Shown: positions 1-11,799, numbered from the stretch's first letter. The stretch: DNA of 64,000 nucleotides from Aeromonas sp. FDAARGOS 1405 (GCF_019048265.1 NZ_CP077311.1:1273501-1337500); one strand, 5' to 3'. A program made the numbers and translations. Notes: a model not told the origin generated them from the letters alone.

Positions 1-759
1 TTCAAATACCATGTGGATTTCGAGAGCCTGCAGGTGGGTGACGATATCGGGGTGATCTGCGTCTCCCGCCCGACCAATCCCACCGGCAACGTGCTGACCG
101 ACGAAGAGATCGAACACCTCGATCAGATCGCCCGCGACAAGGGGATTCCGCTGCTGATCGACAACGCCTACGGCGTGCCCTTCCCGGGCATCATCTTCAG
201 CGAGGCCAAGCCGTTCTGGAACGCCAATACCATCCTCTGCATGAGCCTCTCCAAGCTCGGCCTGCCGGGCACCCGCTGCGGCATCGTCATCGCCGACGAG
301 AAGATCATTCAGGCCATCACCAACCTGAGCGGCATCATCAATCTGGCACCGGGCAGTCTGGGCCCCGCCATCACCATCCCGATGATCGAGAGCGGCGAGA
401 TCATCGCCCTCAGCGAACAGGTGGTGAAGCCCTTCTATCAGCAGAAGGCGGAGCTGGCGGTGCAGCTGCTGCGCGAAGCGATCCCCGACCCGCGCTTCCA
501 CATTCATAAACCGGAAGGCGCCCTCTTCCTCTGGCTCTGGTTTGAAGGCTTGCCGATCCACTGTCAGGAGCTCTATGAGCGACTGAAGGCGAAGAACCTG
601 CTGATCGTGCCGGGTCACTACTTCTTCCCCGGCATTGATGACCCCGAGTGGCGCCACAGCCAGGAGTGCATTCGCCTCAACTACTCCCAGAGCGAGGAGC
701 TGGTGCGTCGCGGCATCGCCATTCTGGCGGACGAGATCAACACCCTCTATGCTGGTTAA
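1..759 (+). CDS. avtA: valine-pyruvate aminotransferase AvtA, 5' end outside the window
   Basis: The frame is open from base 1 (FKYHVDFESL) and ends in TAA at 759, so only the C-terminal ~252 residues of an expected ~415 are present. AvtA is a cytoplasmic PLP-dependent class I/II aminotransferase that transfers the amino group of valine or alanine to and from pyruvate and 2-oxoisovalerate. The fragment contains the fold-type I hallmarks: RPTNPTGN, the DNAYG segment that contacts the cofactor, and SLSKLGLPGTRCG, whose lysine is the Schiff-base residue. The PGHYFFPG segment is typical of AvtA rather than AspC. It is convergent with the hsp20 gene and shares a bidirectional terminator with it. 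The gene name rests on motif and sequence memory of the E. coli protein. Confidence 0.85.
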   Translation, partial: FKYHVDFESLQVGDDIGVICVSRPTNPTGNVLTDEEIEHLDQIARDKGIPLLIDNAYGVPFPGIIFSEAKPFWNANTILCMSLSKLGLPGTRCGIVIADEKIIQAITNLSGIINLAPGSLGPAITIPMIESGEIIALSEQVVKPFYQQKAELAVQLLREAIPDPRFHIHKPEGALFLWLWFEGLPIHCQELYERLKAKNLLIVPGHYFFPGIDDPEWRHSQECIRLNYSQSEELVRRGIAILADEINTLYAG

Positions 760-782
760 TCCAATCCGGCGATACAAAACAG

Positions 783-806
783 AAAGGCCTGCAGATGCAG
801 GCCTTT
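783..806. terminator. bidirectional terminator between avtA and ibpB-like gene
   Basis: Perfect 10-bp arms AAAGGCCTGC and GCAGGCCTTT enclose the loop AGAT. The A and T runs at the two flanks let the hairpin serve both convergent genes. Confidence 0.8.
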
Positions 807-830
807 GTCATTTATCGCGATCCGGTTTGC

Positions 831-1271
831 TTAGCCGGGCAGCGCCAGCTGCTCGGGTTTACCGATGGGGATTGCGCGGGGCTTGAGCGCCTCCGGCAGT
901 TCGCGGGCCAGATCGATGGTCAGCAGACCATGCTCCAGCTTGGCGCCCTGCACTTCCACGTGCTGGCTCAGCTTGAAGGCGAGCTCGAAGTCACGCTCGG
1001 CAATCCCCTGATGGAGGAACTGACGTTCACCGGCCGCGGCCCCTTTACGACCCTTCACCTTGAGGGTGCCGTTTTCGGTCTCCAGCTCCAGCTCTTCGCG
1101 CTCGAAGCCAGCCACGGCGACCGTAATGCGATAGCCATCCTGATCGCGCTTTTCAATGTTGTACGGGGGGTAAGCAGCGGTCTTCTGATCGAACAGACCT
1201 TCCAACTCACGGGCCATCCGCTCGAAGCCGACGGCATTGGAATAGAGATGAGAAAAATCGAGGTTACGCAT
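831..1271 (-). CDS. ibpB: small heat-shock protein, IbpB-like (Hsp20)
   Basis: This 146-residue protein belongs to the alpha-crystallin/Hsp20 family. These ATP-independent holdases bind unfolding proteins in the cytoplasm and pass them to DnaK and ClpB. The N-terminus MRNLDFSHLYSNAVGFERM and the YPPYNIE segment match IbpA/IbpB. The crystallin domain (about residues 35-125) contains VAVAGFEREELE and GIAERDFE, and ends in the PIG form of the IXI anchor. It lies 92 nt behind the ibpA gene on the same strand, so it may be cotranscribed. Its own leader also folds into a ROSE-like hairpin. The C-terminal tail is about 9 residues longer than in the ibpA neighbour. Naming it B rather than A is by order and divergence only. 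Confidence 0.85.
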   Translation of the reverse strand: MRNLDFSHLYSNAVGFERMARELEGLFDQKTAAYPPYNIEKRDQDGYRITVAVAGFEREELELETENGTLKVKGRKGAAAGERQFLHQGIAERDFELAFKLSQHVEVQGAKLEHGLLTIDLARELPEALKPRAIPIGKPEQLALPG

Positions 1272-1274
1272 AAT

Positions 1275-1298
1275 CCTATCCTTCTAATAAGCAACAGG
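1275..1298 (-). promoter_or_regulatory. ROSE-like RNA thermometer in the leader of the ibpB-like gene
   Basis: In the minus-strand leader just before the ATG, CCUGUUGCUU can pair with AAGGAUAGG across a 5-nt loop. One G of the conserved UUGCU is left bulged opposite the Shine-Dalgarno. That is the diagnostic layout of ROSE elements, which hide the ribosome site at normal temperature and melt on heat shock. The pairing was worked out by hand. Confidence 0.65.
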
Positions 1299-1363
1299 TT
1301 CAACTCTCCACAGGCCCGTCATCGGCACCCGGGAAATTTTAAAATTTCAGTGAATTCAGGCTA

Positions 1364-1777
1364 TCAGCCGTTGATCTCTATCTTGCGCGGCTTCATCGCC
1401 TCGGGCACTTCACGCACCAGCTCGATGTGCAGCAAGCCGTTTTTCAGGTCGGCCCCTTTCACCCGCACATAGTCGGCCAGCTGGAAGCGGCGCTCGAAAC
1501 CACGTTCGGCGATCCCCTGATAGAGATAGTTGCGCCCGGTATCGGCCTGCTTGTTGCCCTTCACCGTCAACAGATTTTCCTGGAAGCTCAGCTCCAGCTC
1601 TTCCTGGGTAAAGCCCGCCACCGCCATGCTGATGCGGTAGTCGTTGTCACCCAGTTGCTCGATGTTGTAGGGGGGATAACCGGCATTGCCATTGCTGGCC
1701 GCAGATTCAATGAGATTGGCCAGACGATCGAAACCGATGGCAGAACGATAGAGCGGAGAAAAATCGATAGAACGCAT
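1364..1777 (-). CDS. ibpA: small heat-shock protein IbpA (Hsp20)
   Basis: The 137-residue length is identical to E. coli IbpA, and the protein opens with [19 protein letters not shown], close to the E. coli start. [20 protein letters not shown] and [21 protein letters not shown] mark the crystallin domain, and the C-terminal IEI provides the oligomer anchor. It acts as a cytoplasmic holdase on aggregating proteins. A sigma-32 promoter lies about 100 nt upstream, and a ROSE-like hairpin covers the ribosome-binding site. Expression should therefore be controlled by heat at both transcription and translation. The ibpB-like gene follows downstream. Confidence 0.92.
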   Translation of the reverse strand: MRSIDFSPLYRSAIGFDRLANLIESAASNGNAGYPPYNIEQLGDNDYRISMAVAGFTQEELELSFQENLLTVKGNKQADTGRNYLYQGIAERGFERRFQLADYVRVKGADLKNGLLHIELVREVPEAMKPRKIEING

Positions 1778-1781
1778 AGTA

Positions 1782-1802
1782 TTACCCTCTTGTGAGCGAT
1801 AA
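1782..1802 (-). promoter_or_regulatory. ROSE-like RNA thermometer in the ibpA leader
   Basis: On the minus strand UUAUCGCUC pairs with GAGGGUAA over the loop ACAA. A single G is bulged within UCGCU, matching the UYGCU motif of ROSE elements, and GAGGG is the ribosome-binding site 6-10 nt before the ATG. Confidence 0.65.
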
Positions 1803-1872
1803 CGGATTGTTTGCCCTCCTGATGGACGGGCGTCTGGTCGAAACCTCTGTTGAGCGTTCCGGCCTTGTTACC

Positions 1873-1901
1873 TATATAGGGGCTCACTTTTTCCTTTCAA
1901 G
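1873..1901 (-). promoter_or_regulatory. sigma-32 (heat-shock) promoter of ibpA
   Basis: Reading leftwards, CTTGAAA (1901-1895) and CCCCTATATA (1882-1873) are separated by 12 nt. They match the RpoH consensus CTTGAAA / CCCCATNT and lie about 95 nt upstream of the ibpA start. Confidence 0.8.
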
Positions 1902-2057
1902 GGGATTTTTTCAAATTTTTTAAATGGCCGTGCCGACCTTTGGCACATCAACCTGTTGGCCCGATAGTGATGATAATCGACCCATGGGCCCCTGATGGCA
2001 ATGCGCTCCGCACCCCATAATTGGTTGCATATCCACCAGCCAATATGGAGCCATCCC

Positions 2058-2828
2058 ATGAAGATTACCCAGGTTCGCAACGCCACCCTGCTGCTCGACT
2101 ATGCCGGCACCCGCTTTCTGATCGACCCCATGCTCTCGGCCAAGGGTGCCTTCCCCGGCTTTGAGGGCACCGCCAACAGCCAGCTGCGCAATCCGCTGGT
2201 CGAGCTGCCGCTGCCGATCGATGAGCTGGTCGATGTGGACGCCGTTATCGTCACCCATGACCATCCCGACCACTGGGATGATGCCGCCAGAGCGCTAATC
2301 CCCAAACATCTGCCGCTCTTGGTACAACATCAGAAAGATGCCGATGCCATTCGTGCCAGTGGCTTTGAGGATGTGCGCCTGCTGAGCGATCAGCCCGAGT
2401 TTGCTGGCATTCGCCTGCAACAAACCGGTGGCCAGCACGGCAGCGACCAGTTGATGGCGGTGCTGGGCGAGCGCATGGGAGAAGTGTGCGGTGTGGTCTT
2501 CTCCCACCCCGATGAACAGAGCCTCTATCTGGCCGGTGATACCATCTGGCATCCCCGGGTCAAACAAGCCCTGCAACAGCATCAACCCGAGGTCATCATC
2601 CTCAACTGTGGCGATGCACAGGTGCCCGGACTCGGTTCCATCATCATGGGCAAGGAGGATGTCGCCGCCGTTTATCAGGCCGCACCGCAAGCCACGCTGA
2701 TCGCCAGCCATATGGAGGCGGTCAACCACGCCGTGCTGTCACGTCAGGAACTTCATACCTATCTGACCGAGCGAGGCATGATGGATCGGGTGCGGATACC
2801 GGCGGATGGCGAGGCTCTCTCGCTGTAA
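2058..2828 (+). CDS. metallo-beta-lactamase-fold hydrolase (UlaG-like)
   Basis: This 256-residue cytoplasmic protein has the metallo-beta-lactamase fold. The metal-binding motif THDHPDHWDD (HxHxDH), a GGQHG histidine loop, YLAGDT supplying the bridging aspartate, and SHMEAVNH for the last ligand appear in order. It resembles the compact UlaG/YfhI-type metal-dependent hydrolases, whose substrates are usually unknown. Start chosen at the ATG that gives MKITQVRNATLLLDYAG, a typical family N-terminus; the open frame continues upstream without a better start. It sits alone, 95 bp ahead of a GlxA-type regulator on the same strand, and could be functionally linked to it, but nothing in the sequence shows this. 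Substrate cannot be assigned. Confidence 0.75.
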   Translation: MKITQVRNATLLLDYAGTRFLIDPMLSAKGAFPGFEGTANSQLRNPLVELPLPIDELVDVDAVIVTHDHPDHWDDAARALIPKHLPLLVQHQKDADAIRASGFEDVRLLSDQPEFAGIRLQQTGGQHGSDQLMAVLGERMGEVCGVVFSHPDEQSLYLAGDTIWHPRVKQALQQHQPEVIILNCGDAQVPGLGSIIMGKEDVAAVYQAAPQATLIASHMEAVNHAVLSRQELHTYLTERGMMDRVRIPADGEALSL

Positions 2829-2923
2829 CTGACTGGGCCATGCCGAACAGCGCGCACGGCCCTTCGGCTTTCACTGCAAAATGCTTATGATGAGAGGTCT
2901 GCGCGTAGAGAGGAGCCAACACC

Positions 2924-3883
2924 ATGACCACCCCGATCGTTGCCGTGGTGACCTTCGATCACTTCAGCCCTTTTCACTGCGCCGTCCCCTGCCTCATCTT
3001 CGGCGATATTCTGCCGGGCCAGCCGCTGTTCGAGCTCAAGATCTGCTGCGGCGATGGCAACCGCCACGCACACTCGGCACAAGGCTTCACCATTCAGGCT
3101 CCCTATGGGCTGGAGGTGCTGGCCGAGGCGGAGGTCATCGTCATCCCCTTCTGGCACGACCCGGCAGCACGGCCACCCGCAGCGCTGCTCGATGCCATGA
3201 TTGCCGCCAGAGCCAGAGGTGCCCGGCTGGTCGGGCTCTGTCTTGGCACCTATGTGCTCGCCTACGCCGGCCTACTTAATGGTCGCAAAGCATCGACCCA
3301 CTGGGAGTACGAACAGGATTTCTGCCGCCGCTTTCCCTGCGTGCAGCTCGATACCAACGCCCTCTATGTGGATGACGATGGGCTGGTCACCTCGGCAGGC
3401 ACTGCCGCCGGGTTGGACTGCTGCCTCTATCTGGTGCGCCAGTACCACGGCTCGGCCATCGCCAACAAAGTGGCGCGGCGGCTGGTGATCCCGCCTCACC
3501 GGGAAGGGGGTCAGGCCCAGTTTATCGAGCAGCCGGTGCTCACCTCCACCCGCGATGTCCGGATGAACCAGTTGCTCGATCACCTGCGTGCCCATCTGGC
3601 CGAACCCCACACCCTGGATTCTCTGGCGGCCCATACCCTGATGAGCCGCCGCACCTTTACCCGCCGTTTTCATCAGGCTACCGGCCTCTCGGTGGGTGAA
3701 TGGCTGCTGGCGGAGCGGCTCAGGCGCAGTCAGGAACTGCTGGAGGTAAGCGGCCATTCCATCGATCGCATCGCCGAGCTGGTCGGCTTCAAGAGTGCCA
3801 CCTCCCTGCGCAATCACTTCCGCGCCCGCTTTACCATCTCCCCCAGCGAGTGGCGCCGATCTTTTCGCAGCCAAAACCCCTGA
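2924..3883 (+). CDS. GlxA-type AraC-family transcriptional regulator
   Basis: The 319-residue protein has two parts. Residues ~1-185 form a DJ-1/PfpI (class I glutamine amidotransferase-like) domain with LVGLCLGTYVLAYAGLLNGR at the nucleophile-elbow position and STHWE after it. Residues ~210-315 form a tandem helix-turn-helix AraC domain (LDSLAAHTLMSRRTFTRRF and ELVGFKSATSLRNHFR). Proteins of this kind regulate small-molecule catabolic genes. The amidotransferase-like domain usually senses the effector rather than acting as an enzyme. It starts at an ATG preceded by GAGGAG. The hydrolase gene 95 bp upstream is a candidate target. Target and ligand are unknown. Confidence 0.8.
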   Translation: MTTPIVAVVTFDHFSPFHCAVPCLIFGDILPGQPLFELKICCGDGNRHAHSAQGFTIQAPYGLEVLAEAEVIVIPFWHDPAARPPAALLDAMIAARARGARLVGLCLGTYVLAYAGLLNGRKASTHWEYEQDFCRRFPCVQLDTNALYVDDDGLVTSAGTAAGLDCCLYLVRQYHGSAIANKVARRLVIPPHREGGQAQFIEQPVLTSTRDVRMNQLLDHLRAHLAEPHTLDSLAAHTLMSRRTFTRRFHQATGLSVGEWLLAERLRRSQELLEVSGHSIDRIAELVGFKSATSLRNHFRARFTISPSEWRRSFRSQNP

Positions 3884-3896
3884 TACACAGACTCGA

Positions 3897-3912
3897 TGTT
3901 TCACGTGGAACG
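3897..3912. promoter_or_regulatory. probable parS site (one mismatch)
   Basis: TGTTTCACGTGGAACG combines the two natural parS half-sites (TGTTTCAC and GTGGAAC). It departs from a full parS only at the last base. It lies in the gap between the convergent regulator and gyrB, 2.5 kb from an exact parS, and ParA/ParB are encoded near 40-42 kb. Confidence 0.65.
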
Positions 3913-3925
3913 TGGCCAGAAAAAC

Positions 3926-3953
3926 AAAAAGCCGCTCACAGGGAGCGGCTTTT
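3926..3953. terminator. bidirectional terminator between the GlxA-type gene and gyrB
   Basis: AAAAAGCCGCTC and GAGCGGCTTTT form a stem around ACAGG, with A and T tracts on either side. Confidence 0.85.
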
Positions 3954-3976
3954 GTATATCGAGCTGACAGCATCGA

Positions 3977-7488
<3,512 letters not shown>

Positions 7489-7490
7489 GG

Positions 7491-8594
7491 CTAGATCCGC
7501 ATCGGCATCACCACGTACTGAGCATCCTGATGTTCAAAATCCTCAATAATGGCACTGCTGATGGAATCGCTCAGGCTAATCCGAATTTGGTCACATTTTA
7601 ACGTATTCAGCACGTCGAGCACATAAGAGACGTTAAAGCCGATCTCCATCTCGCCAGCGGCATATTGTACGTCAAGCAGCTCTTCGGCTTCTTCCTGTTC
7701 CGGGTTGTTGGCGGTGATGCGCAGCAGGTTTTCCTGCAGATTGAGACGCACCCCACGGAATTTCTCGTTGGAGAGGATAGCGGCGCGGGCAAACGCCTGA
7801 CGCAGATCCTCACGGCCGGCGATGAGCGCCTTGTCGCTGTTGCGCGGAATGACGCGGCGCCAGTCCGGGAAACGGCCATCCACCAGCTTGGAGGTGAAGA
7901 TGAAGCCGTCCAGCGCAGCACGCAGGTTGCTGCGACCGATCTGCAGCCGCACCGGTTTGTCTTCCGCCTCCAGCAGACGCACCAGCTCCAGTACCCCTTT
8001 GCGCGGCAGGATAACTTGATGATCGGGCAGCGATTCCCCTACTACCTCGCGGCGGCAGGTGGCCAGACGGTGACCGTCGGTCGCCACGGTGCGCAGACCG
8101 TGACCTTCGCTCTCGAACAGCATGCCGTTCAGGTAGTAACGCACGTCCTGGCTGGCCATGGAGAACTGAGTCGCATCGATCAGCTTCTTCAGCTCCAGCT
8201 GGCTGATATCGAACTCGAGCACGGATTCCCAATCCTCGATGTTCGGATACTCGGTCGCCGGCAGGGTCGAGAGGTTGAAGCGGGAGCGACCGGACCGGAT
8301 GATCAGGCGCTCGCCTTCGGTATTGAGACGGATCTCGGCGCCTTCCGGCAGACCACGGCAGATATCCAGCAGCTTACGCGCCGGTACTGTGGTGCGGCCA
8401 TCTTCGCTGGCCCCGTTCAGATAGACCTGACCGATCATCTCTACTTCGAGATCGGTACCGGTCAGTGACAGCAGACCGTTGCTGACATCAAGCAGCACGT
8501 TGCCGAGGATCGGCAGGGTCGGTCGGCCGCCGAGGGCGCCGGACACCAGTTGCAGAGGACGTAACAGGGCCTCACGGCTAATTTCGAGCTGCAT
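7491..8594 (-). CDS. dnaN: DNA polymerase III sliding clamp (beta subunit)
   Basis: The 367 residues form the three-domain beta clamp that dimerises around DNA and tethers polymerase III, MutS, Hda and others. The N-terminus MQLEISREALLRPLQLVSGALGGRPTLPILGN and the C-terminus AQYVVMPMRI, which contributes to the partner-binding pocket, are typical. It lies downstream of dnaA, separated by an 83-nt gap that holds a decayed copy of the dnaA/dnaN junction, and 2 nt upstream of recF. It was probably transcribed with dnaA in the ancestral operon. The start ATG has a GGAG ribosome site 7 nt upstream. Confidence 0.97.
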   Translation of the reverse strand: MQLEISREALLRPLQLVSGALGGRPTLPILGNVLLDVSNGLLSLTGTDLEVEMIGQVYLNGASEDGRTTVPARKLLDICRGLPEGAEIRLNTEGERLIIRSGRSRFNLSTLPATEYPNIEDWESVLEFDISQLELKKLIDATQFSMASQDVRYYLNGMLFESEGHGLRTVATDGHRLATCRREVVGESLPDHQVILPRKGVLELVRLLEAEDKPVRLQIGRSNLRAALDGFIFTSKLVDGRFPDWRRVIPRNSDKALIAGREDLRQAFARAAILSNEKFRGVRLNLQENLLRITANNPEQEEAEELLDVQYAAGEMEIGFNVSYVLDVLNTLKCDQIRISLSDSISSAIIEDFEHQDAQYVVMPMRI

Positions 8595-8710
8595 CTGTGC
8601 TCTCCGTTGTGATTAGGAGGAAAAGATTCGGATCAGGTTGGAATATTCGCGCTGCATCTGTCCACTCGATTCCGTTATCAGGAAGAAAGGGTACGGATCA
8701 GGTTGGAATA
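8588..8710 (-). repeat. tandem duplication of the dnaA-dnaN junction
   Basis: Two ~60-bp copies lie at 8651-8710 and 8588-8645. Each runs, on the minus strand, from TATTCCAACCTGATCCG (dnaA 3' end) to ACAGATGCAGC (dnaN start). In the outer copy the first part is the real dnaA end. In the inner copy the last part is the real dnaN start. The other halves are diverged relics. Confidence 0.8.
8613..8657 (-). CDS. 14-residue mini-ORF copying the DnaA C-terminus
   Basis: ATG at 8657 to TAA at 8613 encodes MQREYSNLIRIFSS. The first three codons derive from a duplicated dnaN start, and YSNLIR..SS copies the DnaA end ([11 protein letters not shown]). The stop is 19 nt ahead of the dnaN ATG. No clear ribosome-binding site is visible, so this may be only a relic. 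If translated it would act as a leader peptide for dnaN. Confidence 0.3.
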   Translation of the reverse strand: MQREYSNLIRIFSS

Positions 8711-10048
8711 GTCCTCCTTGATGTCGTGACTCTCCTCCTTCAGCTGCTCGATCTTGCGGCAGGCATGAAGAACGGTAGTGTGGTCACGGCCACCAAAGGC
8801 ATCACCTATCTCCGGCAAACTGTGGTTGGTCAGCTCCTTGGCCAGTGCCATCGCCAGTTGGCGCGGACGGGCAACGGAGCGGGAACGACGCTTGGAGAGC
8901 AGATCCGCCAGCTTGATCTTGTAGTACTCCGCCACCGTCTTCTGGATATTGTCGATGGTGACCAGCTTCTCCTGCAGTGCCAACAAGTCGCGCAGCGCTT
9001 CGCGCACGAAATCGATGTTGATGGCACGGCCGGTGAAGTTGGCGTTGGCGATCACCCGGTTGAGGGCGCCTTCCAGTTCACGGACATTGGATCGCAGACG
9101 TTTGGCAATGAAGAAGGCCACTTCGTCCGGCAGATGGATCTGGTTCTCGTCTGCCTTGCGCATCAGGATCGCGACGCGGGTCTCCAGTTCCGGCGGCTCG
9201 ATCGCCACGGTCAGGCCCCAGCCGAAGCGGGACTTGAGGCGATCCTCGACACCGTTGATCTCCTTCGGATAGCGATCCGAGGTCAGGATGATCTGCTGAT
9301 TACCTTCCAGCAAGGCATTGAAGGTATGGAAGAACTCCTCCTGGGAGCGCTCCTTGTTGGCGAAGAACTGGATGTCATCGATGAGCAGGGCATCGACACT
9401 GCGGTAGTAACGCTTGAACTCTTCAATGGCGTTGTTTTGCAGCGCTTTCACCATGTCCTGAACAAACCGTTCGGAGTGCATATAGATGACTTTGGCATCT
9501 TTTTTACTCTCCTTGATGGCATTGCCAACGGCGTGCAACAGGTGGGTTTTACCCAGGCCGGTGCCGCCATAGAGGAACAGCGGGTTGTAAGCACCACCCG
9601 GATTGTCCGCTACCTGACGGGCAGCCGCACGCGCCAACTGGTTGGACTTACCCTCAACGAAATTCTCGAAGGTATAGTTCACGTTGGTGTTGCTCTTGTG
9701 GTTCGGCTCGGGCTTGGCTTCAGCCTTGCTTTCCCAGCTCTTCTGCAAGTTATTCACAGGCGCGGCACCCTGTACCGGCGCTCTGGCGACAGCAACAGGA
9801 TGGGGACGATTGCCTATATCAAAACGCAGGGCGGGGCCGTCGACCCCGCAGAGTTCGTTGATGATGCCGTTAACCCGGATGAGATACTTGTCTCGTACCC
9901 AGTCCAGAACAAAGCGATTCGGTGCATACAGGGTCAGAGTATTGTCACTCAACTCCGCTTGAAGCGGCCGGATCCACATGCTGAATTCTGCCGAGGGCAA
10001 CTCATCTTGCAGCCGGTTAAGGCACTGCTGCCATAGCGAAGCAGTCAC
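8678..10048 (-). CDS. dnaA: chromosomal replication initiator DnaA
   Basis: DnaA binds DnaA boxes in oriC, oligomerises with ATP and melts the origin. The 456 residues comprise domain I (residues 1-~80, [15 protein letters not shown]), a short linker, an AAA+ domain with Walker A GGTGLGKT (161-168) and Walker [10 protein letters not shown], and domain IV with the box-recognition signature [17 protein letters not shown]. It is slightly shorter than E. coli DnaA (467), the difference being in the linker. Upstream DNA is rich in GATC and has a DnaA-box-like site, as expected for autoregulation and SeqA control. dnaN, recF and gyrB follow. Unlike E. coli, rpmH is not directly divergent, because an amino-acid transporter intervenes. 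Confidence 0.98.
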   Translation of the reverse strand: MTASLWQQCLNRLQDELPSAEFSMWIRPLQAELSDNTLTLYAPNRFVLDWVRDKYLIRVNGIINELCGVDGPALRFDIGNRPHPVAVARAPVQGAAPVNNLQKSWESKAEAKPEPNHKSNTNVNYTFENFVEGKSNQLARAAARQVADNPGGAYNPLFLYGGTGLGKTHLLHAVGNAIKESKKDAKVIYMHSERFVQDMVKALQNNAIEEFKRYYRSVDALLIDDIQFFANKERSQEEFFHTFNALLEGNQQIILTSDRYPKEINGVEDRLKSRFGWGLTVAIEPPELETRVAILMRKADENQIHLPDEVAFFIAKRLRSNVRELEGALNRVIANANFTGRAINIDFVREALRDLLALQEKLVTIDNIQKTVAEYYKIKLADLLSKRRSRSVARPRQLAMALAKELTNHSLPEIGDAFGGRDHTTVLHACRKIEQLKEESHDIKEDYSNLIRTLSS

Positions 10049-10080
10049 TCTAAACTCCTGTCGATTGATTAACTAAAGAC

Positions 10081-10240
10081 CGGCTATTCTACGTTTTTAG
10101 CCGCCGGATCTCCAGCCATCGCCCGGTGGATCCAGCAAATAAGATCCTTGACTTTCAAGGATCCAGCGCCTTTGGATCGGATTTCATCCCCAAAGTTACC
10201 CACAGCTTGATCCACCGTCCGGATTGGTCGATCCCGTGCT
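10081..10240 (-). promoter_or_regulatory. dnaA promoter region, GATC-rich with a DnaA-box-like site
   Basis: About seven GATC sites fall within roughly 130 bp, together with TTACCCACA (10196-10204, one mismatch to the DnaA box). A perfect 9-bp palindrome (GATCCTTGA, CTT, TCAAGGATC) lies at 10143-10163. The 293-nt gap to the transporter gene (10049-10341) also has an AT-rich stretch at 10250-10300 that probably carries the promoter of that gene. Confidence 0.6.
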
Positions 10241-10341
10241 TCTCTCCTGTTATTTCATATAACCAAATGTCATTTATTTTTTAAATTTTATTCCAATAAC
10301 ATCAGCGCCAAACCAGTTATTACAACTACAAATACAAGACA

Positions 10342-11118
10342 TTGAGAGAGAGAAACACCATGAAAACATCCATCAAACTGATTTCTGGCGCAGCCATCCT
10401 GCTCGCCACCCTGTCCGGTCAGGCCATCGCCCAGGAGACCATCAAGGTCGGCATGTCTGGCAAATATTTCCCGTTCACCTTCGTCAAGCAGGACAAGCTG
10501 CAAGGCTTTGAAGTGGATATGTGGAACCAGATCGGCGAGCGCACCGGCTACAAGGTCGAATTCGTGACCGCCAGCTTCTCCGGCCTGTTTGGCATGCTGG
10601 AAACCGGCCGCATCGACACTATCTCCAACCAGATCACCATCACCGACGAGCGCAAGGCGAAGTACGACTTCTCCCAGCCTTACGTCTATGACGGCGCCCA
10701 GATTGTGGTACGCAAGGGCAACAGCACCATTCATGGCATCAAGGATCTGGAAGGCAAGAAGGTGGCCGTGAACCTGGGTTCCAACTTCGAAGAGCTGCTG
10801 CGCAAGAACGACCCGAACAAGAAGATCGATATCCGCACCTATGACTCCGCCTTCGAGCAGGATGTTGCCCTGGGTCGCATCGATGCCTTCGTGATGGACC
10901 GCGTCTCCACCGCCCAGCTGATCAAGGAGTCCAAGCTGCCACTGCAACAGGCTGGCGCACCGTTCGAGACTATCGAGAACGCCCTGCCCTTCCTGAAGAC
11001 CCCGGAGAAACAGGCGCTGCTGAAGAAGGTCGACGAGGCCCTGACTGCCATGCGCAAGGATGGCTCCCTGCGTCAGATCTCCGAGAAATGGTTCGCTTCC
11101 GACATCACCGACAAATAA
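10342..11118 (+). CDS. periplasmic amino-acid-binding protein of an ABC importer (cystine-like)
   Basis: The 258-residue family 3 solute-binding protein has a cleavable signal peptide (MKTSIKLISGAAILLATLSGQAIA, cut before QETIKVG). It then shows the typical GKYFPFTF, GFEVDMWNQIGERTGYKVEF and GLFGMLETGRIDTISNQITIT segments. It captures a polar amino acid in the periplasm and delivers it to the permease encoded next. Overall pattern is closest to the cystine binders (TcyA/TcyJ/YckK), but specificity cannot be proved from sequence alone. It is first in a three-gene operon that lies between dnaA and rpmH. Confidence 0.85.
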   Translation: MRERNTMKTSIKLISGAAILLATLSGQAIAQETIKVGMSGKYFPFTFVKQDKLQGFEVDMWNQIGERTGYKVEFVTASFSGLFGMLETGRIDTISNQITITDERKAKYDFSQPYVYDGAQIVVRKGNSTIHGIKDLEGKKVAVNLGSNFEELLRKNDPNKKIDIRTYDSAFEQDVALGRIDAFVMDRVSTAQLIKESKLPLQQAGAPFETIENALPFLKTPEKQALLKKVDEALTAMRKDGSLRQISEKWFASDITDK

Positions 11119-11787
11119 ATGATGGAATTTGACCTCGAATACACGCTGGGGCTGTTTCCCATCCTGCTCAAATACCTGGGCACCACGATGGAAATGGCCC
11201 TGTGGGGATTCGTGCTGGCACTCGTACTCTCGCTGGCCCTGGCGATAGTACGGGTGTTTCGCGTCCCCGCGATTCACTGGCTGGCGATGCTCTATATCTC
11301 GTTCTTTCGGGGTACACCGCTACTCGTTCAGCTGTTCCTGCTCTACTACGGATTGCCGCAACTGTTCCCGATCTTCGTGGGAATGGATGCCTTTACCGCC
11401 GCCATCGTCGGTCTGACCCTGCACTTCGCCGCCTACATGGCCGAGTCGATCCGCGCAGCCATCCTCGGCATTCACAAAAGCCAGATGGAAGCGGCGCTCA
11501 GTATCGGCATGAGCCGTTATCAGGCGATGCAGCGGATCATCCTGCCGCAGGCGGCACGCATCGCCACCCCGTCGCTGATGAACTACTTCATCGATATGAT
11601 CAAGAGCACCTCGCTGGCCTTCACCCTGGGAGTAGCCGAGATCATGGGCAAGGCGCAAATGGAAGCCTCCTCCTCCTTCAAGTTCTTCGAGAGCTTTATG
11701 GCGGTGGCGCTGATCTACTGGGTGGTGGTGATCTTCTTTACCCGCTTGCAGCATCTGCTGGAAGTCCGTCTCAACCGTGCCTATTAA
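11119..11787 (+). CDS. amino-acid ABC transporter permease (cystine-like)
   Basis: This 222-residue inner-membrane permease belongs to the HisMQ family. It has about five hydrophobic spans and the coupling-helix EAA motif EAALSIGMSRYQAMQRIILPQA around residues 125-146. FRGTPLLVQLFLLYYGLP is the usual family 3 signature in the second span. Its ATG follows the stop of the binding-protein gene directly, so translation is probably coupled. The ATPase gene starts 12 nt downstream. The permease probably homodimerises, since only one permease gene is present. Confidence 0.88.
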   Translation: MMEFDLEYTLGLFPILLKYLGTTMEMALWGFVLALVLSLALAIVRVFRVPAIHWLAMLYISFFRGTPLLVQLFLLYYGLPQLFPIFVGMDAFTAAIVGLTLHFAAYMAESIRAAILGIHKSQMEAALSIGMSRYQAMQRIILPQAARIATPSLMNYFIDMIKSTSLAFTLGVAEIMGKAQMEASSSFKFFESFMAVALIYWVVVIFFTRLQHLLEVRLNRAY

Positions 11788-11799
11788 AGGAGGGCTCTC

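Noticed and set aside
8597..10036. 479-codon open frame antisense to dnaA
   Set aside because: Runs opposite a certain dnaA gene and has no recognisable domain; compositional shadow.
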